Below, piece after piece: positions 9,107 to 16,916 of a stretch of 64,000 nt of DNA. This stretch comes from CAYSBE01 sp046309355 (GTDB lineage: Bacteria; Bacteroidota; Bacteroidia; UKL13-3). A program made the position numbers and the translations under genes. Location: assembly GCA_046309355.1 (NCBI GenBank), contig JBKCPL010000057.1, forward strand, positions 1 through 64,000, given 5' to 3'. The notes beneath the pieces were generated by a model that saw nothing but the letters and a program-made list of their open reading frames with translations, had not been told where the DNA came from and made no database searches. Position 1 is the first letter of the stretch. Every line of letters starts with the position of its first letter.

Positions 9107-10153
9107 ATGAAGGCATCGTATCAATCTTATGAGCTGAAATTCATAAAACCGGCCCGTACATCGCGCGGTGAAATGAAATCACATACGGCATACATCATCC
9201 AATTGCAGCAAGGTAATTTCACAGCATTTGGCGAAGCCTCTCCCATACCGGGCCTGAGCCGCGATACGCTATCCGAAATGGAGCAAAAATTATCTGAACT
9301 GTGTGAAGTATTAAGTACAAATCAAACTTTGTCAACAATTGATTTGACCAATTTCCCTTCTATTCAGTTTGCCTGCGAAGTACTGCAACTAAACATGAAG
9401 CAGAGGGTGCCGTTTAAAGTATTTGACTGTTCATTTTATAATGGACATCCGATTAAAATTAACGGACTGGTATGGATGAATTCAATAGATGAAATGATAG
9501 CCGAAGCCAAGCAAAAAATAGCCGCTGGATTTTCATCCATCAAGTTTAAAGTTGGTGCACACGATTTTGATGCCGAATGCCGTATGCTTGAACATATCAG
9601 AAAGCTGCAACATCCTTTTCAGCTTGATATACGGCTAGATGCCAACGGAGCATTTACTGCCGGTGATGCTATTGAAAAACTAAGAGAACTTTCTCGTTTT
9701 GCTATACACTCAATAGAACAACCCGTAAAACCGAATCAGCACGAATTCATGCACGAACTTTGTGTAAAATCAAAAATACCGATAGCATTAGACGAAGAAT
9801 TAATCGGACACTTTTCTGATACCAACAAAGAAAAACTACTTACAACCATCAGGCCTCATTATATTATTTTAAAGCCCACATTGCTTGGTGGTTTTGCCGA
9901 ATCAGATGCATGGATAAAATTGGCACAGGAAAATGAAATAGGTTGGTGGGCCACATCATCGCTGGAAAGCAATATTGCACTGAATGCACTGGCTCAATGG
10001 TGCAGCACACACCCTCTTCAATGGCCACAAGGATTGGGCACAGGCTCGTTGTATGCAAATAATATTCCTTCACCGTTGCGCACGGACGGAGAATACCTAA
10101 TCAGCGATTATAAAAATGCTGAATGGGATGTAACTATGTTTGATCCAAACTAA
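9107..10153 (+). CDS. menC: o-succinylbenzoate synthase (enolase superfamily)
   Basis: Dehydrates SHCHC to o-succinylbenzoate in menaquinone synthesis. The 348-residue protein has the superfamily active-site pattern in order: IKFKVG (catalytic Lys), LDANGAF (metal Asp), IEQP (metal Glu), ALDEEL (metal Asp/Glu) and ILKPTLLGG (second catalytic Lys). A dipeptide epimerase is the main alternative within the superfamily, but the position two bases behind menA makes MenC much more likely. Its 3' end overlaps the convergent peptidase gene by four bases. Confidence 0.92.
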   Translation: MKASYQSYELKFIKPARTSRGEMKSHTAYIIQLQQGNFTAFGEASPIPGLSRDTLSEMEQKLSELCEVLSTNQTLSTIDLTNFPSIQFACEVLQLNMKQRVPFKVFDCSFYNGHPIKINGLVWMNSIDEMIAEAKQKIAAGFSSIKFKVGAHDFDAECRMLEHIRKLQHPFQLDIRLDANGAFTAGDAIEKLRELSRFAIHSIEQPVKPNQHEFMHELCVKSKIPIALDEELIGHFSDTNKEKLLTTIRPHYIILKPTLLGGFAESDAWIKLAQENEIGWWATSSLESNIALNALAQWCSTHPLQWPQGLGTGSLYANNIPSPLRTDGEYLISDYKNAEWDVTMFDPN

Positions 10154-11142
10154 AAGGTGTATAAAACTTCGAGCAGGGTTTGACCAACTGCTTTTAGCGT
10201 GTTCCGGTCTATTGCATTCAAATTGTCGCGGTGTGTATGCCAGTGTTCAGGAAAACCGCTTCGAGTGCGCTGGTCGTAATGTATGATATCAATCGTTGGA
10301 ATTTTCGCATATTCGTTCACGTATACGTGATCATCAGTGATTCCGCCTTTTTGCAGATACACAAAGTAGTTTCCATAACCGAGCTTATGCGCTTTATCCC
10401 ATACAAGTCTCAAAACATCCTGCGCATACAGAACCGACTGTTCTTCCCACGCAAATGTAGCACCCGATGCGCCAACCATATCGAGTAAAATACCAAACTC
10501 CGCTTTGTAACCCGGCACATGAAGGTTTTTGCTCCAATACTGCGACCCCAGGCAATACGAATCTTCAAATTGAGATTTCCCTAAATCTTCAGCATCAAAT
10601 AAGACGATATCAACGCCTACATCAACCGGTTTGTATTTAAGCACAGCAGCCAGCTGCATCAGCACGGCTACACCGCTTGCTCCATCGTTGGCTCCGAGTA
10701 TTGGCTTGTCGCGGTCTATCTGATCTTCATCGGCATACGGACGACTATCCCAGTGTGCACACAGTAAAATTCTACGCGTAGCTTTAGGATTGATTACACC
10801 AATGATGTTGCGTATATCGAGCGGCTTGCCGTCAAAATTAGTAACACGGGCTCGCTGTTCCACCACCCGATCCGTATATTTTTTCAGCTCAGTCACCATC
10901 CAGTCACCACACTTTTTGTGAGCTTCCGTGTTTGTAACACGCGGGCCGAAAGTCAGTTGCTTTTCTACAAAATAGTAAGCAGAATCTGCACTAAATTCAG
11001 GCGATATACGCTCGTACGGCTTGGGTTTTTCAGCCTGAACTTCGGCAGGCTTCTGTTCAGTACCTCCGCACGAAAGGAGAGCTGCACTCATGGCTATACA
11101 CAAGGCGTTTCGTAGGGCAGGGGTAATGTTTGCAGTTATCAT
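10150..11142 (-). CDS. M28-family glutaminyl-peptide cyclotransferase-like lipoprotein
   Basis: A lipoprotein of 330 residues; the signal peptide ends in ALLSC, followed by GG. The M28 zinc-peptidase fold is clear: AHWDSRPYAD, GANDGASGV and FDAEDLG carry the expected metal ligands. Within M28, the YADED and Trp-rich features fit the glutaminyl cyclase branch, which converts N-terminal Gln to pyroglutamate; a plain aminopeptidase remains possible. In Bacteroidota most signal-peptidase I products begin with Gln, and many exported proteins in this window do so, giving this enzyme abundant substrates at the cell envelope. It is transcribed alone, towards menC. Confidence 0.82.
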   Translation of the reverse strand: MITANITPALRNALCIAMSAALLSCGGTEQKPAEVQAEKPKPYERISPEFSADSAYYFVEKQLTFGPRVTNTEAHKKCGDWMVTELKKYTDRVVEQRARVTNFDGKPLDIRNIIGVINPKATRRILLCAHWDSRPYADEDQIDRDKPILGANDGASGVAVLMQLAAVLKYKPVDVGVDIVLFDAEDLGKSQFEDSYCLGSQYWSKNLHVPGYKAEFGILLDMVGASGATFAWEEQSVLYAQDVLRLVWDKAHKLGYGNYFVYLQKGGITDDHVYVNEYAKIPTIDIIHYDQRTRSGFPEHWHTHRDNLNAIDRNTLKAVGQTLLEVLYTF

Positions 11143-11188
11143 TCAGAATATTTTTATTAATGCTATGTAAATGGCCTATACAATATGC

Positions 11189-12661
11189 TCAAATCAGAGT
11201 ATAGCTTGTTCCGTCTTTACCGTCTTTTATTTCAAATCCTAATTCTTTCAGTTTGTCGCGTATAAGGTCGCTGGTGGCAAAATCTCTTCTTGCTTTAGCT
11301 TCCTTGCGCTGCTCCAGAATCATGTGCATCAGACCATCCAGTTTATCGGTATTCGCTGAATTTTCTTCTTTCAACCCGAGTACGTCATATACCATGTCGT
11401 ACATCAGTTTTTTTAGCAATGCTTTATCTGTTTCGCTTACTGTTTCTTTCCCGTCATGTACGGTATTGATGATGCGCACGCCCTCAAACAAATGCGACAA
11501 TGCAACGGGGGTATTAAAGTCATCGTTCATGGCACCGTATACTTTAGCAACAAGGTTGCTTATATCGGATGAAGATGATGGCGAAGTTTTTAATCCGTCA
11601 ATCAATTTCATAGCATTCATCAGCCGCAAGAATCCTTTTTCAGCTGCACCCAACGCTTCGTTGCTGAAATCGAGTGTGCTGCGGTAGTGTGCCTGCAGCA
11701 TAAAAAAACGAACAGTCATAGGCGAATAGCCTTTATCAAGCAACGCATGTGATCCGTTGAACAATTCAAACGGCAAAAAGGAATTGCCTAAGCTTTTGCT
11801 CATTTTCTGTCCGTTTACGGTTAGCATGTTGGTATGCATCCAGTAATTTACTGGTGTGGTGTTATGCGAACACGCAATATTTTGTGCTATTTCATTGGTA
11901 TGATGAGTAGGGGCTAAGTCCATACCTCCGCCATGTATATCAAATTGTTCACCCAGGTATTTTCTGCTCATGGCTGAGCATTCCAGGTGCCATCCCGGAA
12001 AACCTTCACCCCACGGGCTGGGCCAGCGCATAATGTGTTCAGGTTTGGCTTTTATCCAAAGTGCAAAATCAAGTCTGCCGCGTTTTTCATCCTGCCCGTC
12101 CAATTCACGGGTGCCGTCCAACAAATCTTCCAGTTTACGTCCGGTAAGGGCGGTGTAGTTGTGTTTTTCAGCAAATTTGGCCACGTCAAAATAGACTGTG
12201 CCATTAACCTCGTAAGCATGACCGTTAGACAGTATAGCTTTTGTCATTTCTATTTGTTCCAGTATGTGCCCGGTTGCAGTTGGTTCAATACTGGGAGGCA
12301 ACGTATTGAATGCATCCATCACCCGATGAAAATCGATAGTATAGCGCTGTACAATTTCCATCGGTTCCAGTTGTTCCAGCTTGGCCTTTTTAGAAATTTT
12401 ATCTTCTCCCTCATCGGCATCACTTTCCAGGTGTCCGGCATCGGTAATGTTTCTTACATAACGGACCTTATAGCCCAAGTGCAAAAGGTAGCGATGTACC
12501 ACATCAAACGAAATAAACGTTCGTGCGTTGCCTAAATGAGCATGGTTGTAAACAGTGGGTCCGCATACGTACATACCCACATAGCCCGGGAGAATAGGGG
12601 TAAAAAATTCCGTTTTACGGGTAAGAGTATTGTAGATATATAACGGTTGTGAGGTGCTCAT
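11189..12661 (-). CDS. cysS: cysteine--tRNA ligase
   Basis: A class I aminoacyl-tRNA synthetase of 490 residues charging tRNA-Cys. The HIGH-type motif occurs in GPTVYNHAHLGNARTF, the zinc-site region in WHLECSAMS, and the KMSKS loop in GQKMSKSLGNSFLP; the C-terminal helical anticodon-binding region ends with the small terminal domain (KELGFEIKDGKDGTSYTLI). Length and motif order are normal. The ATG at 12661 is well placed. It lies 64 bases downstream of the DUF3127 gene on the same strand. Confidence 0.98.
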   Translation of the reverse strand: MSTSQPLYIYNTLTRKTEFFTPILPGYVGMYVCGPTVYNHAHLGNARTFISFDVVHRYLLHLGYKVRYVRNITDAGHLESDADEGEDKISKKAKLEQLEPMEIVQRYTIDFHRVMDAFNTLPPSIEPTATGHILEQIEMTKAILSNGHAYEVNGTVYFDVAKFAEKHNYTALTGRKLEDLLDGTRELDGQDEKRGRLDFALWIKAKPEHIMRWPSPWGEGFPGWHLECSAMSRKYLGEQFDIHGGGMDLAPTHHTNEIAQNIACSHNTTPVNYWMHTNMLTVNGQKMSKSLGNSFLPFELFNGSHALLDKGYSPMTVRFFMLQAHYRSTLDFSNEALGAAEKGFLRLMNAMKLIDGLKTSPSSSSDISNLVAKVYGAMNDDFNTPVALSHLFEGVRIINTVHDGKETVSETDKALLKKLMYDMVYDVLGLKEENSANTDKLDGLMHMILEQRKEAKARRDFATSDLIRDKLKELGFEIKDGKDGTSYTLI

Positions 12662-12725
12662 GAATGTACATTAACAAAACGATATTCGCCACTAGCGCAG
12701 GTTAACACCGTGCGCTCAATCAAGG

Positions 12726-13091
12726 TTAGAATGGCAAATCATCAGTTGCCGGATCGGGGTTGTGCTCGGGTGTGAAAGAGGTTGTTGTTCCCGAACCTGT
12801 TTCAGGCTGAGTGCTTCCTTGTACGTCAATACGCCATGCACGCACATCCGTATACCAACGTCCCTGGTATTCGCGCGATTCGATGTTCAGGCTGGCTTTA
12901 ACGGTATCGCCAACTTGTATATTGTCCAGTTCGTTTACCTTCTCATTCATTACGCTCATGCATACTTTTCGAGGGTATTGTTCTTGTGTTTCTATTACAA
13001 ACTCCTGTTTGCTCCATGGTTTGCCGGCTTTACTTACGCCTTCTGTTTTGTTGAGTTTCTGAATTACTCGTCCTGTAATTTCAAGTGCCAT
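12726..13091 (-). CDS. DUF3127 OB-fold-like protein
   Basis: A small cytoplasmic protein of 121 residues matching DUF3127, common in Bacteroidota. The body (about residues 1-92) has the beta-rich pattern of an OB fold, with SKQEFVIETQEQYPRKVC as the family hallmark, and the tail is acidic and ends in DDLPF. That ending resembles the C-terminal tip of single-stranded DNA-binding proteins (DDIPF), which docks partner proteins, so a nucleic-acid role is plausible but inferred. It has its own well-formed promoter at 13159-13186. Confidence 0.85.
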   Translation of the reverse strand: MALEITGRVIQKLNKTEGVSKAGKPWSKQEFVIETQEQYPRKVCMSVMNEKVNELDNIQVGDTVKASLNIESREYQGRWYTDVRAWRIDVQGSTQPETGSGTTTSFTPEHNPDPATDDLPF

Positions 13092-13158
13092 AATCTGATT
13101 CGTATTTTAATGTTCTGAATAATTGAAGGTCAAACTTACTTAATCGTCTATTTTGTAC

Positions 13159-13186
13159 CAAATATATACGTAAAGATTTTAGACAA
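13159..13186 (-). promoter_or_regulatory. promoter for the DUF3127 gene
   Basis: On the minus strand TTG (13186-13184) is followed after 17 bases by TATATTTG (13166-13159), a good match to the Bacteroidota -33/-7 consensus. The gene starts about 70 bases downstream. Confidence 0.65.
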
Positions 13187-13422
13187 ATGCCGTTTTACAT
13201 TGCAGGTGCGTTAATCATACACGTTGCAGGAGTTACCAGACCTGTAAAAAAAGCAAATACGTATTTTTACGTTTTTGTCCGTTGGCTGTTAGGTGAGCAC
13301 TAAAGAAAACTTGCAAATTATTGATTCACAAAGGTTAAATACCACGATATGTAGCCCGTTGCAGGATCGTAGTCGGTTATTCCCCTAAGGCTAAAACGTG
13401 TAATGTAGCCCCGAACCAGTTA
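13187..13422. other. intergenic stretch without a recognised gene
   Basis: No coding frame with family resemblance or a start signal is visible. Two weak features occur: an AT-rich run with aaatacgtatttttacg, and at 13351-13359 the nonamer gtagcccgt, identical to the 3' end region of the nearby tRNA-Glu, possibly a decayed tRNA fragment. Confidence 0.4.
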
Positions 13423-13452
13423 TAAAAAAAGCTTCATCGAAAGATGAAGCTT
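13423..13452 (-). terminator. intrinsic terminator of tRNA-Glu
   Basis: A perfect 10-bp stem (aagcttcatc at 13429-13438 pairing with 13443-13452) around a four-base loop; on the minus strand it is followed by a run of T. It lies 12 bases past the tRNA 3' end. Confidence 0.85.
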
Positions 13453-13464
13453 AAAATACTTACG

Positions 13465-13536
13465 TAGCCCGTAGGGGAATCGAACCCCTCTTTCCAGGAT
13501 GAAAACCTGATGTCCTAACCGATAGACGAACGGGCC
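13465..13536 (-). tRNA. tRNA-Glu (UUC)
   Basis: The minus strand folds as a 72-nt cloverleaf. The acceptor stem GGCCCGT pairs with ACGGGCT (first pair G-U), with A as discriminator; the D arm carries GTCTATCGGTTAGGAC; the anticodon loop is TTTTCAT, giving anticodon TTC; the T arm is GAGGGGTTCGATTCCCCT. CCA is not encoded. It resembles tRNA-Glu of other bacteria throughout. It has a -7 box upstream and a terminator downstream, so it forms its own transcription unit, divergent from gapA. Confidence 0.97.
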
Positions 13537-13551
13537 ATGCTAAATGGGCTG

Positions 13552-13559
13552 CAAAAATA
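13552..13559 (-). promoter_or_regulatory. -7 box for tRNA-Glu
   Basis: Minus strand TATTTTTG fits TAnnTTTG, 15 bases before the tRNA 5' end, so transcription would start roughly ten bases upstream of the mature end. No clear -33 TTG is seen. Confidence 0.5.
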
Positions 13560-13585
13560 GACGTATTTTATAATTCTAAAAAGAT

Positions 13586-13615
13586 TTGCTTAAAAAAATT
13601 GCAGAGGTAACTTTG
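13586..13615 (+). promoter_or_regulatory. promoter for gapA
   Basis: TTG at 13586-13588 and TAACTTTG at 13608-13615, separated by 19 bases, match the Bacteroidota consensus. The start codon of gapA is 37 bases after the -7 box. It sits back to back with the tRNA-Glu promoter. Confidence 0.7.
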
Positions 13616-13652
13616 CACCCAATTTTAATCACCGATTAATTAATAAATCAAC

Positions 13653-14651
13653 ATGAAAATAGGAATCAATGGTTTTGGCCGAATAGGCCGCTTGGTGTTC
13701 AGGGCTGCCATCAATAACCCTGGTGTAGAAATCGTAGGCATTAACGACCTTATAGAGGTAGAGTATATGGCCTATATGCTAAAATACGATTCTACCCACG
13801 GCCGTTTCAACGGAACAGTATCGGTTGAAAACGGTATGCTGGTGGTAAATGGCAAGAAAATACGTGTTACGGCAGAAAAAGATCCAGCCAACCTGAAGTG
13901 GGATGCAATCGGTGCGGAATATGTAGTAGAATCAACCGGATTATTTTTAACCCAAGATACCGCAGCCAAGCACATCGCAGCTGGTGCTAAGCGTGTAGTA
14001 ATGAGTGCTCCGGCCAAAGACGATACCCCAACATTTGTTATGGGTGTAAATCATTTAAAATACACTGCAAATATGAGTGTCGTATCCAATGCCTCATGTA
14101 CTACTAACTGCCTTGCTCCGGTAGCAAAAGTGCTGAATGATAACTTCGGCATTCTGGAAGGATTGATGACAACCGTTCACGCGGTAACAGCCACTCAAAA
14201 AACAGTGGATGGACCATCGGCAAAAGACTGGCGTGGTGGACGTGGTGCATATCAAAACATTATTCCTTCATCAACCGGTGCTGCTAAAGCCGTAGGCTTG
14301 GTTATTCCCGAACTGAAAGGCAAACTTACCGGCATGAGTTTCCGTGTTCCTACTCCTAACGTATCGGTGGTTGACTTAACCTGCCGATTGGAGAAAGCTG
14401 CATCGTATGATGAAATTAAGGCGGTAATGAAAAAAGCTTCCGAAAATGAACTGAAAGGCATTTTGGGTTATACGGAAGAAGCGGTGGTATCGAACGACTT
14501 TTTAGGCGATTCCCGCACTTCTATATTTGATGCGGATGCCGGTATATCACTCAATGCTAATTTTGTAAAAGTAGTATCGTGGTACGATAACGAATGGGGT
14601 TACTCCAATAAATTGGTTGACCTGATTTGCCATATGGATACTGTGAAGTAA
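13653..14651 (+). CDS. gapA: glyceraldehyde-3-phosphate dehydrogenase
   Basis: Oxidatively phosphorylates glyceraldehyde 3-phosphate with NAD in glycolysis. The 332-residue protein begins with the NAD-binding GINGFGRIGR, has the catalytic Cys in SNASCTTNCLAP, and carries the conserved YDNEWGYSNK near the C-terminus. It is monocistronic, between its own promoter and a strong hairpin terminator. Confidence 0.98.
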   Translation: MKIGINGFGRIGRLVFRAAINNPGVEIVGINDLIEVEYMAYMLKYDSTHGRFNGTVSVENGMLVVNGKKIRVTAEKDPANLKWDAIGAEYVVESTGLFLTQDTAAKHIAAGAKRVVMSAPAKDDTPTFVMGVNHLKYTANMSVVSNASCTTNCLAPVAKVLNDNFGILEGLMTTVHAVTATQKTVDGPSAKDWRGGRGAYQNIIPSSTGAAKAVGLVIPELKGKLTGMSFRVPTPNVSVVDLTCRLEKAASYDEIKAVMKKASENELKGILGYTEEAVVSNDFLGDSRTSIFDADAGISLNANFVKVVSWYDNEWGYSNKLVDLICHMDTVK

Positions 14652-14670
14652 CAACTTATTAGATAGCTGA

Positions 14671-14710
14671 AAGAAGGCCCGCCACGCGAAGCGTGGCGGG
14701 CCTTCTTATT
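14671..14710 (+). terminator. strong hairpin terminator after gapA
   Basis: A perfect 17-bp GC-rich stem (14671-14687 with 14691-14707) and a three-base loop, followed by a T-rich tail on the plus strand. Because ndk converges from the right, it may also stop ndk transcription, although the minus-strand tail is less T-rich. Confidence 0.85.
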
Positions 14711-14791
14711 TATTTCTTGTATTATGCGTAAAAAAAATCCCGACCACTGTTCAGCAATCGGGATGTATAATTAAATGACTAATAGATGTAA

Positions 14792-15211
14792 TTAGAAGCG
14801 CTCGAAGCTGCTGAAGAAGAAACCTGCTTCGCGGGCTGCATTCTCATCGCTGTCGCTGCCATGTATAGCATTGGCATCAATCGATTTGGCATACAAATTA
14901 CGGATAGTGCCGGGCGCTGCTTTTTGCGGATCGGTAGCCCCTATTACTTCACGAAAATCAGCTACAGCATTTTCTTTTTCGAGTACTGCAGCTACAATAG
15001 GACCTGAGGTCATAAAAGCTACCAGCTCTCCAAAAAACGGACGCTCGCGGTGAATATCATAAAACTCACCTGCTTTTTCTTCGCTCAGGCGGGTGTACTT
15101 CATGGCTTTGATTTTGAAGCCCTTTTGAATAATATGGTCAATAATTTTTCCGGTGTGGCCGTTTGCAACTGCATCGGGCTTAATCATGGTGAAGGTGATT
15201 TTTCCGCTCAT
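14792..15211 (-). CDS. ndk: nucleoside diphosphate kinase
   Basis: Transfers the gamma phosphate between nucleoside triphosphates and diphosphates through a phospho-His. The 139-residue protein begins MSGKITFTMIKPDA and has the catalytic His in NAIHGSDSDENA; the length is normal. An open frame continues 17 codons further upstream but has no family similarity and would overlap the -7 box, so ATG 15211 is used. The first 24 codons and 81 bases upstream are duplicated at 20880-21032, the other end of the island. Removing the island and one repeat would make ndk and purK a compact divergent pair. Confidence 0.96.
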   Translation of the reverse strand: MSGKITFTMIKPDAVANGHTGKIIDHIIQKGFKIKAMKYTRLSEEKAGEFYDIHRERPFFGELVAFMTSGPIVAAVLEKENAVADFREVIGATDPQKAAPGTIRNLYAKSIDANAIHGSDSDENAAREAGFFFSSFERF

Positions 15212-15292
15212 ATATGTTTGTTTCTGAATTTCGGGGCGCAAAGATATTTTGATTTCTATCAAAACCTATAAAACCGGGTTAATTATCTGTTA
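15140..15292. repeat. left copy of 153-bp direct repeat (ndk 5' end and promoter)
   Basis: This block recurs in the same orientation at 20880-21032 with one mismatch (a at 15242, g at 20982). It spans ndk codons 1-24 and 81 bases upstream. Because the complete ndk continues from it, this copy is functional. The sequences diverge immediately outside both boundaries. Confidence 0.97.
15239..15246 (-). promoter_or_regulatory. -7 box of ndk
   Basis: Minus strand TATCTTTG, matching TAnnTTTG, 27 bases before the ndk ATG. In the right-hand repeat the same box reads TATCCTTG. A -33 TTG at the normal distance is not obvious. Confidence 0.55.
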
Positions 15293-15587
15293 TTCCGATG
15301 ATATTGATGTGATGATAAGTTAAATCATGCAAAATTTTATCTTGTTCCCAAATTATTAAGAAGCGTTTTCAATTATTTGTTTTATGTAATTAACAGAAGA
15401 CTGCCAATTCATTACAATTTACTATAACTTTTTGAATGTATTTATAATAGTATTCTTTATTCTAAAAAGTTTGAGAACTATACTTATTAATACTATATGA
15501 TTGTAGTTACAATAAGTTTTGTGACTAAATATTTGATTAGAAATTAAACATAACACAAAACAATAATTCCTGAAATTAAACAGATAA
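15293..15587. other. non-coding left end of the island
   Basis: A very AT-rich stretch with no credible gene. A minus-strand frame of 62 codons at 15422-15610 lacks any recognisable feature. A 9-bp hairpin with one wobble pair (tagttacaa ... ttgtgacta, around 15504-15527) lies downstream of the XRE gene but lacks a T-tract. Confidence 0.5.
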
Positions 15588-15944
15588 TTAATGAGTATTA
15601 ATTTTATCAATTAGCTTTGTTATTTGTGTGTCTTTTACATTTAGTTGCTCTTTCAAGTATTGAACTTCTTTGCGTAACTCATCAACTAATTCTTTGGCAT
15701 AAGTTATTTCAATACTATCAATCTCTTCAGTAGTAGTCATGGCTAATATCTTAGTCACACTAGTCTCGTATAGACTTGCTAATTTTTCTAAGCGTTCAAC
15801 AGAAATAGCAACCTGACCACGTTCCATACGACCATAATTAGTTGTATCTATTTCTAAATAGTCAGCAACCTGCTCTTGACTAATCCCTTTCTGTTTGCGA
15901 ATTTGACGTATGGCTTCGTACACTGATATTTTTTTATTTACCAC
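15588..15944 (-). CDS. XRE-family transcriptional regulator with coiled-coil tail
   Basis: A 118-residue protein with an N-terminal HTH_3 domain (about residues 7-65; GISQEQVADYLEIDTTNYG is the helix-turn-helix) and a C-terminal region (about 80-115) whose Leu/Val spacing predicts a coiled coil, probably for dimerisation. The start is GTG at 15944. It is divergent from the exported-protein operon starting at 16119, so it probably controls it from the shared 174-bp region, which contains a TATGCA-N5-TGCATA palindrome. It has the same architecture as the regulator at 31569-31922, but the sequences are not close. Confidence 0.85.
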   Translation of the reverse strand: MVNKKISVYEAIRQIRKQKGISQEQVADYLEIDTTNYGRMERGQVAISVERLEKLASLYETSVTKILAMTTTEEIDSIEITYAKELVDELRKEVQYLKEQLNVKDTQITKLIDKINTH

Positions 15945-15968
15945 AACACGAAATTATCGTTACAACCG

Positions 15969-15985
15969 TATGCATATAGTGCATA
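15969..15985. promoter_or_regulatory. candidate operator of the island regulator
   Basis: A perfect inverted repeat, TATGCA-N5-TGCATA, 25 bases upstream of the XRE start. Size and symmetry suit a dimeric HTH protein. The similar words atatgcg and tttgcatt lie further along the same intergenic region. Regulation is inferred from position only. Confidence 0.4.
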
Positions 15986-16118
15986 ATAATCATATTTATA
16001 TGCGTTTTTTATGTTATTAATTGCGTTATTTGCATTTTATTATTATCGTGTAACCAAATAATACATATTTATAAAAACATTAAAAGTTTAAGTGGTTTAC
16101 GAAAACTGCATAGTAAGA

Positions 16119-16916
16119 ATGAAAAATAAAATATTTACCGTTGCTGTACTACTATTCGCTACCTCAACAAATGCGCAATGGAGTGGGCCTATAAATGGAA
16201 CCTTAAATACTTCAAATTTTGTTAATATCAATCGATTTGGTATTGGAACAGGACCTAGTTTACCATTACTATCTTTAAGTCATGACCCTGGAAATGGTGT
16301 ATACTACCCTTTACATGTAACAGAGAATCGTGTGGGCATTGGCACAAATAATCCACAGGCGAGTTTTCATGTACTGAATAATTTGTTAATGACTAGGAGT
16401 AATAATACGGAGATTTTTAAAGTTAACTCGACTGGATTGCTCCGCTTAACTACAGATGGCATTGACAATAATTTTAGAGGCTTCTATATAAACAATGGAA
16501 ATAATGATTTTTTCGCATTAACACAGTCTAATATGTACTACAATGGTAAATTTACTTTAAAAGGAGATCTTGTAATTAAGGATAATAATAATGATGTGCA
16601 GTATAGGTTATATCAGGATGGTTTAATAAGGGCACGTGAAGTTAAGGTAGATTTAAGTATTATACCTCCCGATTATGTATTTGAAGCCGGATATAAACTA
16701 ATGCCTCTTAAAGAACTCGATAAGTATATTAAAGAAAATAAGCATTTACCGAGAATACCATCAGCTAAAGCTATGCAGGATGAAAATGGCATACAAGTCG
16801 GTTACATGCAATTATTACTATTAGAAAAAGTAGAGGAATTAACTTTATATTTACTTCAACTAAAAGAAGAGAATGAATGGTTGAAACAACGCATTACCCT
16901 ACTCGAGCAGCAATAG
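16119..16916 (+). CDS. exported tail-fibre-like protein with C-terminal coiled coil
   Basis: A 265-residue protein with a signal peptide (FATSTNA before Gln). The middle has the RVGIGTNNPQASFHV motif, a repeat unit common in phage tail fibres and Bacteroidota surface proteins. The C-terminal third (DYVFEAGYKLMPLKELDKYI, then HLPRIPSA and a Leu-rich heptad region) is the tail widely seen in Bacteroidota fibre-like proteins and should trimerise. A GTG at 16092 would add nine residues; ATG 16119 gives a proper signal peptide. It is first in the island operon and overlaps the next gene by 40 bases. Its function is unknown. Confidence 0.82.
   Translation: MKNKIFTVAVLLFATSTNAQWSGPINGTLNTSNFVNINRFGIGTGPSLPLLSLSHDPGNGVYYPLHVTENRVGIGTNNPQASFHVLNNLLMTRSNNTEIFKVNSTGLLRLTTDGIDNNFRGFYINNGNNDFFALTQSNMYYNGKFTLKGDLVIKDNNNDVQYRLYQDGLIRAREVKVDLSIIPPDYVFEAGYKLMPLKELDKYIKENKHLPRIPSAKAMQDENGIQVGYMQLLLLEKVEELTLYLLQLKEENEWLKQRITLLEQQ

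Noticed and set aside
13465..15292. tRNA-Glu as the attachment site of the island
   Set aside because: The island boundaries lie in the ndk 5' region, with gapA and ndk between them and the tRNA. No copy of the tRNA 3' end occurs at 15293 or 20879.
15422..15610. Short frame of 62 codons in the island's left end
   Set aside because: AT-rich, Ile/Asn/Phe-rich translation without motif, overlapping the end of the XRE gene; looks like random open sequence.
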